From an uncultured Nitrospira sp. (lineage in GTDB: Bacteria; Nitrospirota; Nitrospiria; Nitrospirales; Nitrospiraceae), in contig CABVRW010000039.1 in assembly GCA_902500785.1 (NCBI GenBank), positions 1-36,209 on the forward strand: DNA of 36,209 nt, written 5' to 3'. Of the stretch, positions 13,026-21,284 are shown piece by piece. Made by a program: the position numbers and the translations under genes. The notes beneath the pieces are model-generated. The model did not search any database, was not told the origin of the DNA, and saw only the letters and a program-made list of their open reading frames with translations. Every line of letters starts with the position of its first letter. Position 1 is the stretch's first letter.

Positions 13026-13589
13026 TTACCGATCGCAGGACTCCCCTTCACAGCCACCCATGCCACCTCTCGGTCCACGCGGCCCCATGCCGCCCATTCC
13101 TTCGCGTGAACCCCTATGCCCCATCCCCCCGCGTGGCCCCATGTCGTGTTCGGAGCCATGCCCCGCAGCGAAAGATCGTTCATATTGGATCAGGGCCCAG
13201 ATCTCCTCGTCGGTCAGTTGATCGGCGAAACCAATCATACTCGTGCCCGGAGACCCATTCTTGATCACCCAAAAGATTTCGCCCTCCGTGCGATGGCGCC
13301 AGAATCCGTGATGCTGGAAGTTGCGGGGAGAAGGATTGAGCTGCGCGGCCACCGGCCCATCGCCGGCCCCCTCTGAACCATGACAATTCACACAGGTGCC
13401 CTTGCCCTTATACAAGGCTTTGCCCTTTTCGATCATCTCAGGCGAGTCCGGCAATGGACTCGTGAGGGCACGCGCGTCGGCCAGCTTGTCGGCGGGGACC
13501 CTGGGCTGCATCATATGTTGCTCGGCAGCCGCCACGGATGCGGTAAGACCGATGATCAACACCGCGAACACACTCCTTCTTGCCTTCAT
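13026..13589 (-). CDS. Mono-heme cytochrome c with Gly/Met-rich tail
   Basis: A signal peptide (to about residue 22) leads into a cytochrome c domain with CVNCH (66-70) and probable distal Met118 in NGSPGTSMIGF. This domain is closely similar to the last domain of the tetraheme protein at 16287 (FW.IKNGSPGT.M). From about residue 147 comes a low-complexity tail, MGPRGGMGHRGSREGMGGMG onward, rich in Gly, Met, Arg and His, and ending CEGESCDR. Such tails can bind copper or other metals; that is inferred from composition. The tail resembles that of the Spy-like protein at 23376 in style only. Confidence 0.88.
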   Translation of the reverse strand: MKARRSVFAVLIIGLTASVAAAEQHMMQPRVPADKLADARALTSPLPDSPEMIEKGKALYKGKGTCVNCHGSEGAGDGPVAAQLNPSPRNFQHHGFWRHRTEGEIFWVIKNGSPGTSMIGFADQLTDEEIWALIQYERSFAAGHGSEHDMGPRGGMGHRGSREGMGGMGPRGPRGGMGGCEGESCDR

Positions 13590-13649
13590 GCCGGTCTTCC
13601 TCTCAGCAGGTGTGATGGGAACCCTCTCGCGATGCGCCGGAACTCAGTC

Positions 13650-14693
13650 TCAGCGAAAGGTGTGCGTTTCCATGCGCGACTGAAGCGCGGCATCCAGCGT
13701 CTTCAGACTCTGTGGCTGTCCAAGGACAATCAGGGTATCTCCCTCCGCTAACATGACCTGGGGCCCGGGATTGAACTCCAGATGGCCGGATCGTCGCTTG
13801 ATGCCGACCACAATAAGCCCCCGGTCCTTATCCAGCCCACATTGGCACGGCGTCTTGCCGTCGAACTGCGATCCTTTCCCGATCGTGATCTCTTCAATCT
13901 GCAACTCCAAATGCTCGCTTTTCGTCGCCAGATCAAGAAAATCCACCACGGCCGGCCTAAGGAGCACCTGCGCAACCTGCACCCCACCGATCAGATGGGG
14001 AGAGGACACGCGGTTGGCACCGGCACGCATCAACTTTTGCTCGGAGCCCTCCTCCCCCGCCCGCGCGACGATATACAGGTCTTTATGAAGTCCGCGCGCC
14101 GTCAGCACAATGTACACATTCTCCGCATCGGTATTGACGACCGAGACCAAGCCCTTCGCTCGCTCAATACCGGCCTCCGTCAGGACGTGATCCTGCGTCG
14201 CATCCCCTTCGACGGCCATGAAACCATCCCGTTGCGCGGCCGCCACGACATCGAGATTCTTCTCCACAACCACGACCGAGACCGGCTTGGCGCGCAATTC
14301 TTTGCAAATGTGCCTTCCCATCCGGCCATAGCCACAGACAATGTAATGATCGCGGAGAGTCTTCACCTTGCCGCCGGACCGGTACTTCCCGAATACATAC
14401 TGGAGCTCACCTTCCAACGCAAATCGGGCCAGGTTGCCCAGCACATAAAACAGCGTCCCGACCCCTATGAGGATCAGGGCAATGGTAAACCCTCGACCAG
14501 CCGGCGACAGAGGATTCACCTCTCTGTACCCGACCGTCGTGACAGTGGTCACTGTCATGTAGAGGGCGTCGAAGGCCGACCACCCTTCGATCAGCACATA
14601 GCCAGCTGTTCCCAGCGCAATGACGGCACCAAGCACTGTCCCCCCGAACAACAGGTGCCGCAAGGGGTCGCCGTCCCGCCTTCTTCCTTCCAT
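13650..14693 (-). CDS. Two-helix potassium channel with RCK (TrkA-N/TrkA-C) domains
   Basis: The 347-residue protein has two membrane helices (LLFGGTVLGAVIALGTAGYV and ALILIGVGTLFYVLGNLA) around a pore loop with filter TTVGYREV (52-59). A Rossmann RCK domain with the nucleotide motif YIVCGYGRMGRH follows, and a TrkA-C domain lies at the end (GDTLIVLGQPQSLKTLDAAL). This is the MthK-like architecture of ligand-gated K+ channels. The filter has Arg where the classic TVGYG has Gly. Channels of this kind control membrane potential and stress osmoadaptation. Confidence 0.88.
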   Translation of the reverse strand: MEGRRRDGDPLRHLLFGGTVLGAVIALGTAGYVLIEGWSAFDALYMTVTTVTTVGYREVNPLSPAGRGFTIALILIGVGTLFYVLGNLARFALEGELQYVFGKYRSGGKVKTLRDHYIVCGYGRMGRHICKELRAKPVSVVVVEKNLDVVAAAQRDGFMAVEGDATQDHVLTEAGIERAKGLVSVVNTDAENVYIVLTARGLHKDLYIVARAGEEGSEQKLMRAGANRVSSPHLIGGVQVAQVLLRPAVVDFLDLATKSEHLELQIEEITIGKGSQFDGKTPCQCGLDKDRGLIVVGIKRRSGHLEFNPGPQVMLAEGDTLIVLGQPQSLKTLDAALQSRMETHTFR

Positions 14694-14753
14694 ACGTGGG
14701 CATCATCCTCTGCGGCCCATTGCGACGGCCGGGCTTTGATCGGATCGCATGTG

Positions 14754-15815
14754 TCAGAAGTCGAGTTCCACCATCTTGCGATGGAAGCGCGTGATCACGT
14801 TTGGATCGGGCGTCAGCCGGATCTGGGCCTCATCCTTCCCCTTGTAAGACAGGAGGTTGAGCACATGGCGCAAACTTTCCAGTCGCGCGGCTTGCTTGTC
14901 GTTCGCTTTGACGATGATCCAGGGACTGAAGGTCGTATGCGTCTTACTGAGCATTTCTTCTTTGTAGCGGGTGTAAGAGTCCCACAACTCCTGCGCCTTC
15001 TCATCGACCGGGCTGAGCTTCCACTGCTTGAGCGGATTCTGCCGGCGCGCTTCAAATCGACTGGCCTGCTCCTCTTTGGAAATCGAGAACCAAAACTTGA
15101 TGATCGTGACGCCGTCTTCGTACAGCATATGCTCGAATTCCGTCACCTGTTGCAAGAACCGTTGATGTTCTTTCTTGCTGCAAAATCCCATCACCGGTTC
15201 GACCACCGCGCGGTTGTACCAGCTCCGATCGAAGAACACGATTTCACCCTTGTTGGGCAATTGCCGGATATACCGCTGGAAATACCATTGTCCTCGTTCA
15301 TCGTCCGTCGGCTTCGGCAACGCGACCACCCGCATGGACCGGGGATTCAGATGCTCGGTAAATCGTCTGATCGTGCCGCCCTTCCCGGCCGCGTCCCGCC
15401 CTTCGACCAGAATGGCAATACGTTGTCCGTCGGCCTGGACCCAGCGCTGAAGCCGGACCAGCTCGACTTGGAGCTGCCGCAATTCCTGCTCGTACAGCAA
15501 CGTCTTCCGCACCTCTTCCAGATCGATATTCCTGCTCTTGATCAACTGCAGGAGACCCCGGCGCGTGTTGACCCGACGGAGATCGTCTTCGGTCAGGGTT
15601 CGACCCGCCCGACCGATCACTCCAGCCGCCAATTCTCCGTCGGTCGGCGCAACGGATTCGTAACCGTCTCCTTCCCGCGGCACTGCCGTCGGGATGATCT
15701 CTAGCTCATCCGCCTCAAGTTGCCCGTTCGTCTGCGCGACCGGGTCTACCGCTTCTGCTCCTGCGCGATCCTTTCGACTCTTGGCTTTTCCACTCGGTGC
15801 TTCGTCGGCTGCCAT
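14754..15815 (-). CDS. ppk2: Polyphosphate kinase 2
   Basis: PPK2 moves phosphate between polyphosphate and nucleotides (usually making ATP or GTP). The C-terminal two thirds carry Walker A VEGRDAAGKGGT (near 137-148), Walker B FFDRSWYNRA (near 194-203) and the lid region RFEARRQNPLKQWKLSP. An N-terminal extension of about 75 residues is charged and disordered-looking, longer than in short PPK2s. ATG 15815 is preferred, with GGGAG 11 bases upstream; a TTG at 15842 would lie right at the stop of the DsrE gene. PPK2 fits the dormancy-type gene set around it. Confidence 0.92.
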   Translation of the reverse strand: MAADEAPSGKAKSRKDRAGAEAVDPVAQTNGQLEADELEIIPTAVPREGDGYESVAPTDGELAAGVIGRAGRTLTEDDLRRVNTRRGLLQLIKSRNIDLEEVRKTLLYEQELRQLQVELVRLQRWVQADGQRIAILVEGRDAAGKGGTIRRFTEHLNPRSMRVVALPKPTDDERGQWYFQRYIRQLPNKGEIVFFDRSWYNRAVVEPVMGFCSKKEHQRFLQQVTEFEHMLYEDGVTIIKFWFSISKEEQASRFEARRQNPLKQWKLSPVDEKAQELWDSYTRYKEEMLSKTHTTFSPWIIVKANDKQAARLESLRHVLNLLSYKGKDEAQIRLTPDPNVITRFHRKMVELDF

Positions 15816-15842
15816 GCGAGTACCCGCTCCCTTCTTGCTCAA

Positions 15843-16202
15843 TCAGAATGCCACGTTCCGGTCGCGTTCGGCCACGGCCTTGATGTAATCCGGCATCCCC
15901 TTGATCACGGCGCCCGCCACAAGATCGCCCTGCCCGATCTGCCGCGCGACGGCACAAGCCCCGCAGACCCAAATCGGAATGTTGGCGGCTTGCACGGCGG
16001 CCAGCAGTTCTTTCAGCGGCGTCAAGTTCACGCCGACGACATGATCTGCCGAGCCTTTGCGCGCCGACGTCACCGCCTCATTCCACAACCACACCACCAC
16101 ATCGTGCCCCTGTTCCTTCGCTGTTTTCGCCGCCATGAACGGCAAGGTCGCCATCGTAGGGTCATCGGTGCCGCGGCTGCCGGAAATCATAAATGTCGCC
16201 AT
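15843..16202 (-). CDS. DsrE-like protein
   Basis: This 119-residue protein has the DsrE/F fold: MATFMISGSRGTDDPTMATL at the start (strand-loop), KEQGHDVVVWLWNEAV, and a Cys-containing segment IPIWVCGACAVARQIG. DsrE family members carry sulfur on a cysteine in sulfur-transfer chains; many others have no known role. The CGAC cysteines are candidates. GGGAGG five bases before ATG 16202 fixes the start. A 14-bp hairpin sits just upstream. It is near the sulfur oxidation genes, which supports but does not prove a sulfur-transfer function. Confidence 0.82.
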   Translation of the reverse strand: MATFMISGSRGTDDPTMATLPFMAAKTAKEQGHDVVVWLWNEAVTSARKGSADHVVGVNLTPLKELLAAVQAANIPIWVCGACAVARQIGQGDLVAGAVIKGMPDYIKAVAERDRNVAF

Positions 16203-16227
16203 CGAATCCTCCCTGAAGCGTCGTTCG

Positions 16228-16274
16228 TGACACGGATCTCGCAAGCAACTCCGCCCCTCACGAGATCCGTGTCA
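16228..16274. terminator. Strong 14-bp stem-loop between tetraheme cytochrome and dsrE-like gene
   Basis: TGACACGGATCTCG (16228-16241) and CGAGATCCGTGTCA (16261-16274) are perfect inverted arms around a 19-base loop. The hairpin lies 12 bases after the tetraheme stop (16287) and about 25 bases before the next start. There is no T tract on the transcribed side. It may be a Rho-assisted terminator or an RNA hairpin that sets differential expression of the two genes. Confidence 0.65.
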
Positions 16275-16286
16275 TGACTCACCTGT

Positions 16287-17702
16287 TTATTTTGACAAGC
16301 TTCTCACATAGGCAATCAACTGCCACACCTGCTCGTCCGGCAATCCGGCGAATGACATCATCCCGGTTCCCGGCGACCCGTTCTTGATGATCCAGAACAG
16401 TTGTCCGTCCGAGATGTCTTTCATCATCTTGCCGCAAGTGAAATTCCTGGGCGGCGGAACCAACGCCGCGCCCATGAAACCTTGGCCATTTCCCTTGTCG
16501 CCGTGACACATCGCGCAGGCCACGGGCTGAGCGGTTTGTAGAAACAGGGTCTTGCCGGCCTGGATGGCCGCGTCTGAACTCGGCAGCGGATTGGTCTTCG
16601 TCAGAAATTCTTGCGGTGCCTTGGCCGTTTTTCTCGGTTGCGGACAGACGCCTGTCGGTCCGCCGCTGTCGCCCGGAGACGCCTGCGCGGATTCCGGCGC
16701 GCCCTTGAAGGTCGCTTTCAGATAGGCCATCACGTCCGCCACGCCCTGTTGCCCAATGGTCAGTCCCCAATAGGGCATGGTAGGCGATTTTCCAACGGCT
16801 CGGCCGCCGTAATAAATGACGTTATAAAGATAGTCCGTCGGGAGCTTCTCGAACGGAATGTTGGCGTGAATCGCCGGCTTCGGGTTCAGGCCCGATGCGG
16901 CCGGACCATCGCCCTTGCCCGTCGCGCCATGACATTGGGCGCAATATTCCTTGTACACCACCTGGCCACGATCCAGGCTGGTCTGACCGAACGGTTCACT
17001 TTTCCAGGGCTCGTAATAGGGAAAATCATCCCACCCTCTGGTCGCAATGTATCCGGTGACATACCGCAGACCCAATTCGCTCACATCGCCCACGAACTCT
17101 CCGCTGTGCGGCACATAGTCCGGCGGGTTTGAATTAAATCGATGAATCCAATCGGCTTTGAGACGTCTCCCTGCCTCCGCCAACGAGGTGCTTTGCGGGC
17201 CCCCGATGATGTTGTCGCCTTCACGCACTTGATGACAGCCGATACAGGCATGTTCCTTAAAAATTTTCTCGCCGAAGGCCGCCTCTTGTTTGCTGAAGGT
17301 CGTCATATCGATCGCGCCGGATTTCACCTTGGGGTCCGTGAAATCGGTTTCGAGATACTTGGCGATCGATTCCGCATCGGCCTGGGACACGGCCGGATGG
17401 GGTTGCGGCGTTTGCCCCTGGTCCCAACGATAACTCTTCGCATAGAGCGGTTGTTCCTTGCCTGCCAGCCAGCCGACCAGCCATTCATGCTTGAATTTAC
17501 TGCCGGCCCCGATCAAATCGGGCGCTTTCTTTTCCAGACGAGACAAGGGAGCCCCCTCCAGTCGATGGCATCCGGCGCAATTATTCTGCACCATCTCCTT
17601 GGCTCGCCCCTGATCGCTGCCCAAGAGCAGACGCGGGAACGACACCATCCCGAGCACGAATACCAACGCACATCCGATCATCACCGTCCGTCTTCCATCC
17701 AT
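16287..17702 (-). CDS. Tetraheme c-type cytochrome made of fused cytochrome c domains
   Basis: After a signal peptide (to about residue 29) the 471-residue protein has CAGCH (42-46), CIGCH (153-157), CAQCH (254-258) and CAMCH (396-400). The first two domains, with APDLIGAGSKF and DYVPHSGEF, match the diheme protein at 27416. The third is a classic cytochrome c with distal Met in PTMPYWG. The fourth ends FWIIKNGSPGTGMMSF, like the protein at 13026. It is thus a mosaic of domains found as single proteins elsewhere in the window. It follows the sulfite oxidase cytochrome by 38 bases and may receive its electrons. Confidence 0.9.
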   Translation of the reverse strand: MDGRRTVMIGCALVFVLGMVSFPRLLLGSDQGRAKEMVQNNCAGCHRLEGAPLSRLEKKAPDLIGAGSKFKHEWLVGWLAGKEQPLYAKSYRWDQGQTPQPHPAVSQADAESIAKYLETDFTDPKVKSGAIDMTTFSKQEAAFGEKIFKEHACIGCHQVREGDNIIGGPQSTSLAEAGRRLKADWIHRFNSNPPDYVPHSGEFVGDVSELGLRYVTGYIATRGWDDFPYYEPWKSEPFGQTSLDRGQVVYKEYCAQCHGATGKGDGPAASGLNPKPAIHANIPFEKLPTDYLYNVIYYGGRAVGKSPTMPYWGLTIGQQGVADVMAYLKATFKGAPESAQASPGDSGGPTGVCPQPRKTAKAPQEFLTKTNPLPSSDAAIQAGKTLFLQTAQPVACAMCHGDKGNGQGFMGAALVPPPRNFTCGKMMKDISDGQLFWIIKNGSPGTGMMSFAGLPDEQVWQLIAYVRSLSK

Positions 17703-17740
17703 GAGGGACCCCTTTCTTACTCTCGCATCGTGGCGGCTGC

Positions 17741-18457
17741 CTATCGTGAGGCAAGCCAGGCATGAATATCAGCGATCTCCTGATGACTGAGCACTGCGCC
17801 CCAGGCCGGCATCGGCCCGCGCCCGTGAAGCACCGTTTCCCAAAACGCCCCTTCATTTTTGAGGATCCTATTACGCGCAAGTTTCGGCCCGGCACCACCC
17901 GCTGCGCCTTCTCCATGGCAGGCCTGACAATTGTGCGCATACAGCCCCGCTCCCTTCGCGGCCACGCCGGTGAGCGGACCATCGGTCGCCACACCCTGCT
18001 CTCGGGCCGGTTGGGCCATGGCCAATTCATTCTCAATGGAGGGCAACTGATCCGGAGCGCCGGGATGATTCCGCGCCGACAGATACTGCACGAGCAAGGC
18101 CGCTTCATCCTTGGAAAGATCGGCACCCCAATGCACCATCTTCTCCACCGTCGCCGTCCACCGATCACGCGGCAGCCGTTGCTGGGAGATGAGGTCGGTG
18201 GTATGACAGACGGCGCAACGAGCGAGAATCAACGTGGCCGCTTTACGAGCGACGGCGGGTTCAACTGCGGTACGCTCCTCTTCCTGAGCGGCTGTGATCG
18301 CCACCGCAACAAGGATCACCAGCAACACAATGGTGAATGGTGATAACGCTCGCCAGGCAAGGCCGCCGCGACCGAGAGTCCGAGATGGTCGGGGTATGTC
18401 CGTTGAGGGCTTGAGGGACGCGAGAACGACGCGGGATGACGTAGGCCGCATGCTCAT
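17741..18457 (-). CDS. Diheme cytochrome c, probable electron acceptor of the sulfite oxidase
   Basis: The chain has an N-terminal region with one hydrophobic helix (LSPFTIVLLVILVAVAITAA) and two heme motifs, CAVCH and CQACH. The first domain has a helical LPRDRWTATVEKMVHWGADL segment; the second ends GPMPAWGAVLSHQEIADIHAWL with a probable Met ligand. The ATG at 18457 overlaps the sulfite oxidase stop (ATGA, 18454-18457), so the pair is coupled as in SorAB systems, where a cytochrome takes electrons from the molybdenum subunit. The stretch before the helix is about 30 residues, long for a signal anchor. Confidence 0.85.
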   Translation of the reverse strand: MSMRPTSSRVVLASLKPSTDIPRPSRTLGRGGLAWRALSPFTIVLLVILVAVAITAAQEEERTAVEPAVARKAATLILARCAVCHTTDLISQQRLPRDRWTATVEKMVHWGADLSKDEAALLVQYLSARNHPGAPDQLPSIENELAMAQPAREQGVATDGPLTGVAAKGAGLYAHNCQACHGEGAAGGAGPKLARNRILKNEGAFWETVLHGRGPMPAWGAVLSHQEIADIHAWLASR

Positions 18458-19635
18458 GCCGCCACCGTCACAGTCAGGCGATCCCACCCGCTCCAGAGGA
18501 ACCCACCGGGATTCCACGGACTCGTTACCGGCTGTCGCTCACCCCGCGCATCCGTGGCGCGGCAAAGAATGGCTGTGGGTCCGACGGATTTGGCGTTCCA
18601 GATGTATTGCCATTGCCGCCAGGCGTAGGGCTGCTCTTCGCCGACGAACCGGGCCGGTTCCCACGTACGGCCGTCGTCGCAGGACACCTCGACCTGCGTG
18701 ACCGCTACGTCGCCGGCCCAAGCGACACCTTGAATCGTGACCGGTCCCTTCCGTACCGTGTCTCCCTCCGCCGGTGCGGCAATGAGCGACTTGACGAGCA
18801 TCTGTTCGACCGGGACCATGGCGCTCCCCGGCAAGCCGGAAGTCGGTTGAACGGCGGTCTCAGGGATGCGATAGGCCTGCTGCATGTAATACCCGGGCGT
18901 CTCGTCCGCGCGCACGGTGATCTCGGTCAACCACTTCATGCAGGATTCCGCCATCCAGCCGGGCGTAATCACCCGTAGCGGCGCGCCATGCAATAGAGGC
19001 AATGGTCGGCCGTTCATCTCATATGCCAGCAGCGTATCCGGATGGAGAGCCTTGGCGAGCGGAATGCTGCGCGTGAACAGGGGGACCGTCGCCAGAACCG
19101 GACGGTCGGCGCCCTGAAATTGCACGTGCAGCCCTTGCGGTTTCACTCCGGCTTGTTGCAGCACATCACGCAGCCGCACGCCGGTCCATTGCGCATTGCC
19201 GACCGCTCCTCGTTCCCACTGCACGCCGGGGACTTTGGGACGATGGTGCGCGCGTCCGTTTCCGCTGCATTGCAACACGGCCGTGAGCGTAACGGCTTCG
19301 AATTGTTGTAAGTCCTTGAGGCTGACACTCAGCCCTTCTTTGACCAACCCCTTCACCGTCAGCCGCCAGGCATCGGATTGCACCGTCTCGGCTGCGGGCG
19401 GGCCGAAGTGACTCCGAACGAAAAACCGTTCATTGGGCGTCAGCCAGGAGGTAAATTCACGCACGGGCGTTTCTGCGTCGAACGGCCGCGTGACCCGCAC
19501 GGTCAGGGGTCCGGTGCCCAGACTCCCCTCACTTCCGTACGCGGCGTCGACCGTGGGAAACCTTGGACCCACGACGAGGCCGACCCCGATTCCTTGCAGC
19601 AACGTCTTCAACCATGCTCGCCGAGATACCGTCAT
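18454..19635 (-). CDS. Sulfite oxidase family molybdenum enzyme (SorA-like)
   Basis: The 393-residue precursor starts with a twin-arginine type signal (SRRAWLKTLLQGIGVGLVVG). The oxidoreductase molybdopterin-binding domain has the Mo-binding cysteine C123 in LQCSGNGR, the segment LHGAPLRVITPGWMAESCMKW, and a C-terminal Mo-co dimerisation domain (GVAWAGDVAVTQVEVSCDDG, W.P...). This family oxidises sulfite to sulfate in the periplasm; some members act on other sulfur or organic substrates. It overlaps OsmC upstream (ATGA, 19632-19635) and the cytochrome downstream. It is distinct from the SoxC-like protein at 24669. Confidence 0.9.
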   Translation of the reverse strand: MTVSRRAWLKTLLQGIGVGLVVGPRFPTVDAAYGSEGSLGTGPLTVRVTRPFDAETPVREFTSWLTPNERFFVRSHFGPPAAETVQSDAWRLTVKGLVKEGLSVSLKDLQQFEAVTLTAVLQCSGNGRAHHRPKVPGVQWERGAVGNAQWTGVRLRDVLQQAGVKPQGLHVQFQGADRPVLATVPLFTRSIPLAKALHPDTLLAYEMNGRPLPLLHGAPLRVITPGWMAESCMKWLTEITVRADETPGYYMQQAYRIPETAVQPTSGLPGSAMVPVEQMLVKSLIAAPAEGDTVRKGPVTIQGVAWAGDVAVTQVEVSCDDGRTWEPARFVGEEQPYAWRQWQYIWNAKSVGPTAILCRATDARGERQPVTSPWNPGGFLWSGWDRLTVTVAA

Positions 19636-20069
19636 GATTTTCCTTCCGTCAGATCAGGAGCCGTCGCGCCATGACTATGCGGGTTCAAGTCGATCACGAT
19701 GTCCGCAGGGACGATGATCGACTGGTGCACCGTGCAGCCATGCGCCACCTTCAACAGCCGTTCCTTCAGTTCAGCCGTCACCCGATGGGGGAGCCGAATC
19801 GCCAGCAGGATCTGCCCGACTCGATGGGGGCCTTCCGCCATCGTCCATTCCGCTTCCACCTTCAGCCCTTCGCGTGAGATATCGTGACGCGCGCAGAATT
19901 GGCCGACAAAGTACCCTACGCAGCTCGCGACGGAACCGACAAACAACTCCACGGGCGTCATCCCTGCGTCCGCGCCACCCCCATCCTCCGGCTGATCCGT
20001 CACCACCCGATGGCGATCACTGAGGATGTCATACCGCGTTCCCCCCTGGTACGTCACGCTCAGTTTCAT
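19632..20069 (-). CDS. OsmC/Ohr family thiol protein (first copy)
   Basis: OsmC-type proteins reduce organic hydroperoxides or handle persulfides with two cysteines. Both are here: VASCVGYF and HGCTVH. The usual core is seen (GMTPVELFVGSVASCVGYFV, then VEAEWTMAEGPHRVGQI). Length 145 residues is normal. GGAGG five bases before ATG 20069 sets the start. Its stop overlaps the sulfite oxidase start, so it is made together with a sulfur-oxidising enzyme, which suggests persulfide or peroxide protection. Confidence 0.88.
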   Translation of the reverse strand: MKLSVTYQGGTRYDILSDRHRVVTDQPEDGGGADAGMTPVELFVGSVASCVGYFVGQFCARHDISREGLKVEAEWTMAEGPHRVGQILLAIRLPHRVTAELKERLLKVAHGCTVHQSIIVPADIVIDLNPHSHGATAPDLTEGKS

Positions 20070-20082
20070 CTCGACCTCCTCC

Positions 20083-20142
20083 GCTCGTCTTTCATCCCTC
20101 GTGTCGTACAAGGCCCGCGTGGAGAGATGCGCTTCACGCGTT
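20083..20142 (+). repeat. Possible short relative of the dispersed repeat
   Basis: This gap between the TsdA-like and OsmC genes reads TCGTCTTTCATCCCTCG, then GGCCCGCG, then GAGATGCGCTTCACG. The order and spacing resemble the copy at 26060-26173 (TCGTTCGTCTCTCG, GGCCCG, GAGATACGCGTCACG). The match is broken and may be chance. Confidence 0.3.
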
Positions 20143-20987
20143 CAATAGGGCACATCCGCCGGTTTCTCGCCCTTCGGCCAGTCGTGGCCCTTGCCGGGAA
20201 AGTCCGGACGTGGTTGAGAGTTGATATAGGCCGCCACGTCGTAGGCGTCCTGATCCGACAAGGCCCATCCCCTGGTCCGCGGCATATTCGATTTGATGAA
20301 CGAGGCGGCCACCGGAATGCGCGCCATCTCCGCGCCGATGTTGTACGACTGAGGTCCCCACAAGGGGGGCGCCGCCATTGTGCCCTGTCCGTCGGCGCCG
20401 TGACAAAATGCGCAACGGGCAGTGAACACCTTCGTTCCATTCACAACATCAGGCGATTTGGTCGGGTGCAGTCTGGGAATGCCCCTCCAGGCCATCCGAC
20501 TTCCTGAGGGAACATCCTTCGACAGCCACTCGATATAGGCCACGATCGCCCGGAGCTTATGGCTGTCGTGAGGGATCGGCTTGCCGTTCAAGCTGCGTTC
20601 GACACATTCGTTGATGCGGTCGGCCAACGTCACCACCAGCCCCGTTCGTGCACGATATTCCGGATAGGCCCGCGAGAGCCCGACATAGGAGGCTGAATTG
20701 GGATCGAGCCCTGCGTCTAAATGACAATTGGTGCAAGTAAGCCTATTGCCCACATAGGACGAGGCGAACTCTTGGGTATGGACAACTAACTGGTAGCCCA
20801 ACCGGATCTGCTCGCCGCGTCGGCCATCGGGAATAGAATCGGAGGAAGGATGAGTGAAGATCGCATCAAGCCCGTCGGACTCCGTGTGGCTGGTGACGGA
20901 TTGTCCGCCGCTTCGTGAATCCTGCGGACCGGCGCAGCCGCCGGAGAGACCGAGCAGGACTATGACTGCACACAGGCTCTTTCGCAT
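20142..20987 (-). CDS. TsdA-like diheme cytochrome (thiosulfate dehydrogenase / tetrathionate reductase family)
   Basis: The 281-residue protein begins with a lipoprotein signal (lipobox LSGGC, Cys18). Heme 1 motif CTNCH is at 85-89 in NRLTCTNCHLDAG; 39 residues on is DRINECVERSLNGKPI with Cys128. In TsdA of Allochromatium heme 1 has an unusual His/Cys ligation with a cysteine a similar distance away, so Cys128 is the likely ligand. Heme 2 is CAFCH at 192-196. TsdA joins two thiosulfates into tetrathionate, or reverses this, in the periplasm. It is first in the sulfur group, before OsmC and the sulfite oxidase. Start lacks a strong SD sequence. Confidence 0.82.
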   Translation of the reverse strand: MRKSLCAVIVLLGLSGGCAGPQDSRSGGQSVTSHTESDGLDAIFTHPSSDSIPDGRRGEQIRLGYQLVVHTQEFASSYVGNRLTCTNCHLDAGLDPNSASYVGLSRAYPEYRARTGLVVTLADRINECVERSLNGKPIPHDSHKLRAIVAYIEWLSKDVPSGSRMAWRGIPRLHPTKSPDVVNGTKVFTARCAFCHGADGQGTMAAPPLWGPQSYNIGAEMARIPVAASFIKSNMPRTRGWALSDQDAYDVAAYINSQPRPDFPGKGHDWPKGEKPADVPY

Positions 20988-21284
20988 GACGTTAGGCCCG
21001 TAACTGAATGCTCTGTACGATGGCGCCAGTCAGAAGCGGCGCGGCCAATGCCGGTAACCGATTCCATCCCGATCTTGTTGGGGACAAACGCAACAGCTTC
21101 GCGATGCTTGCTGCCGCACTACGCTACACTCCACTGCACAAGGAACGAACGGTCGTCGGCAATGTAGCATTAGTGTCATATTTCATGAAAAGGATTCAGC
21201 GTGTCGACTGCATTCAGCAGGCCTCGTCGCCCTTTTCCCACATGGACGATCCACCAAGGTATCTGTGGATGCGTCGTTTCATGC
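20988..21284. other. Intergenic region upstream of the TsdA-like gene
   Basis: No gene is convincing in these 297 bases. They should hold the promoter of the leftward sulfur genes. I found no clear sigma-70 or sigma-54 site and no strong repeat. Confidence 0.4.

Noticed and set aside
13782-15704. Long open rightward frame (640 codons) opposite the K+ channel and PPK2 genes
   Set aside because: It mirrors two well-supported leftward genes, runs across the gap between them, has a composition rich in Arg, His and Pro, and matches no family. Such frames are common opposite GC-rich genes.
15816-15842. TTG start extending PPK2 by nine residues
   Set aside because: It begins at the DsrE stop without a ribosome site, while ATG 15815 has GGGAG at a workable distance.
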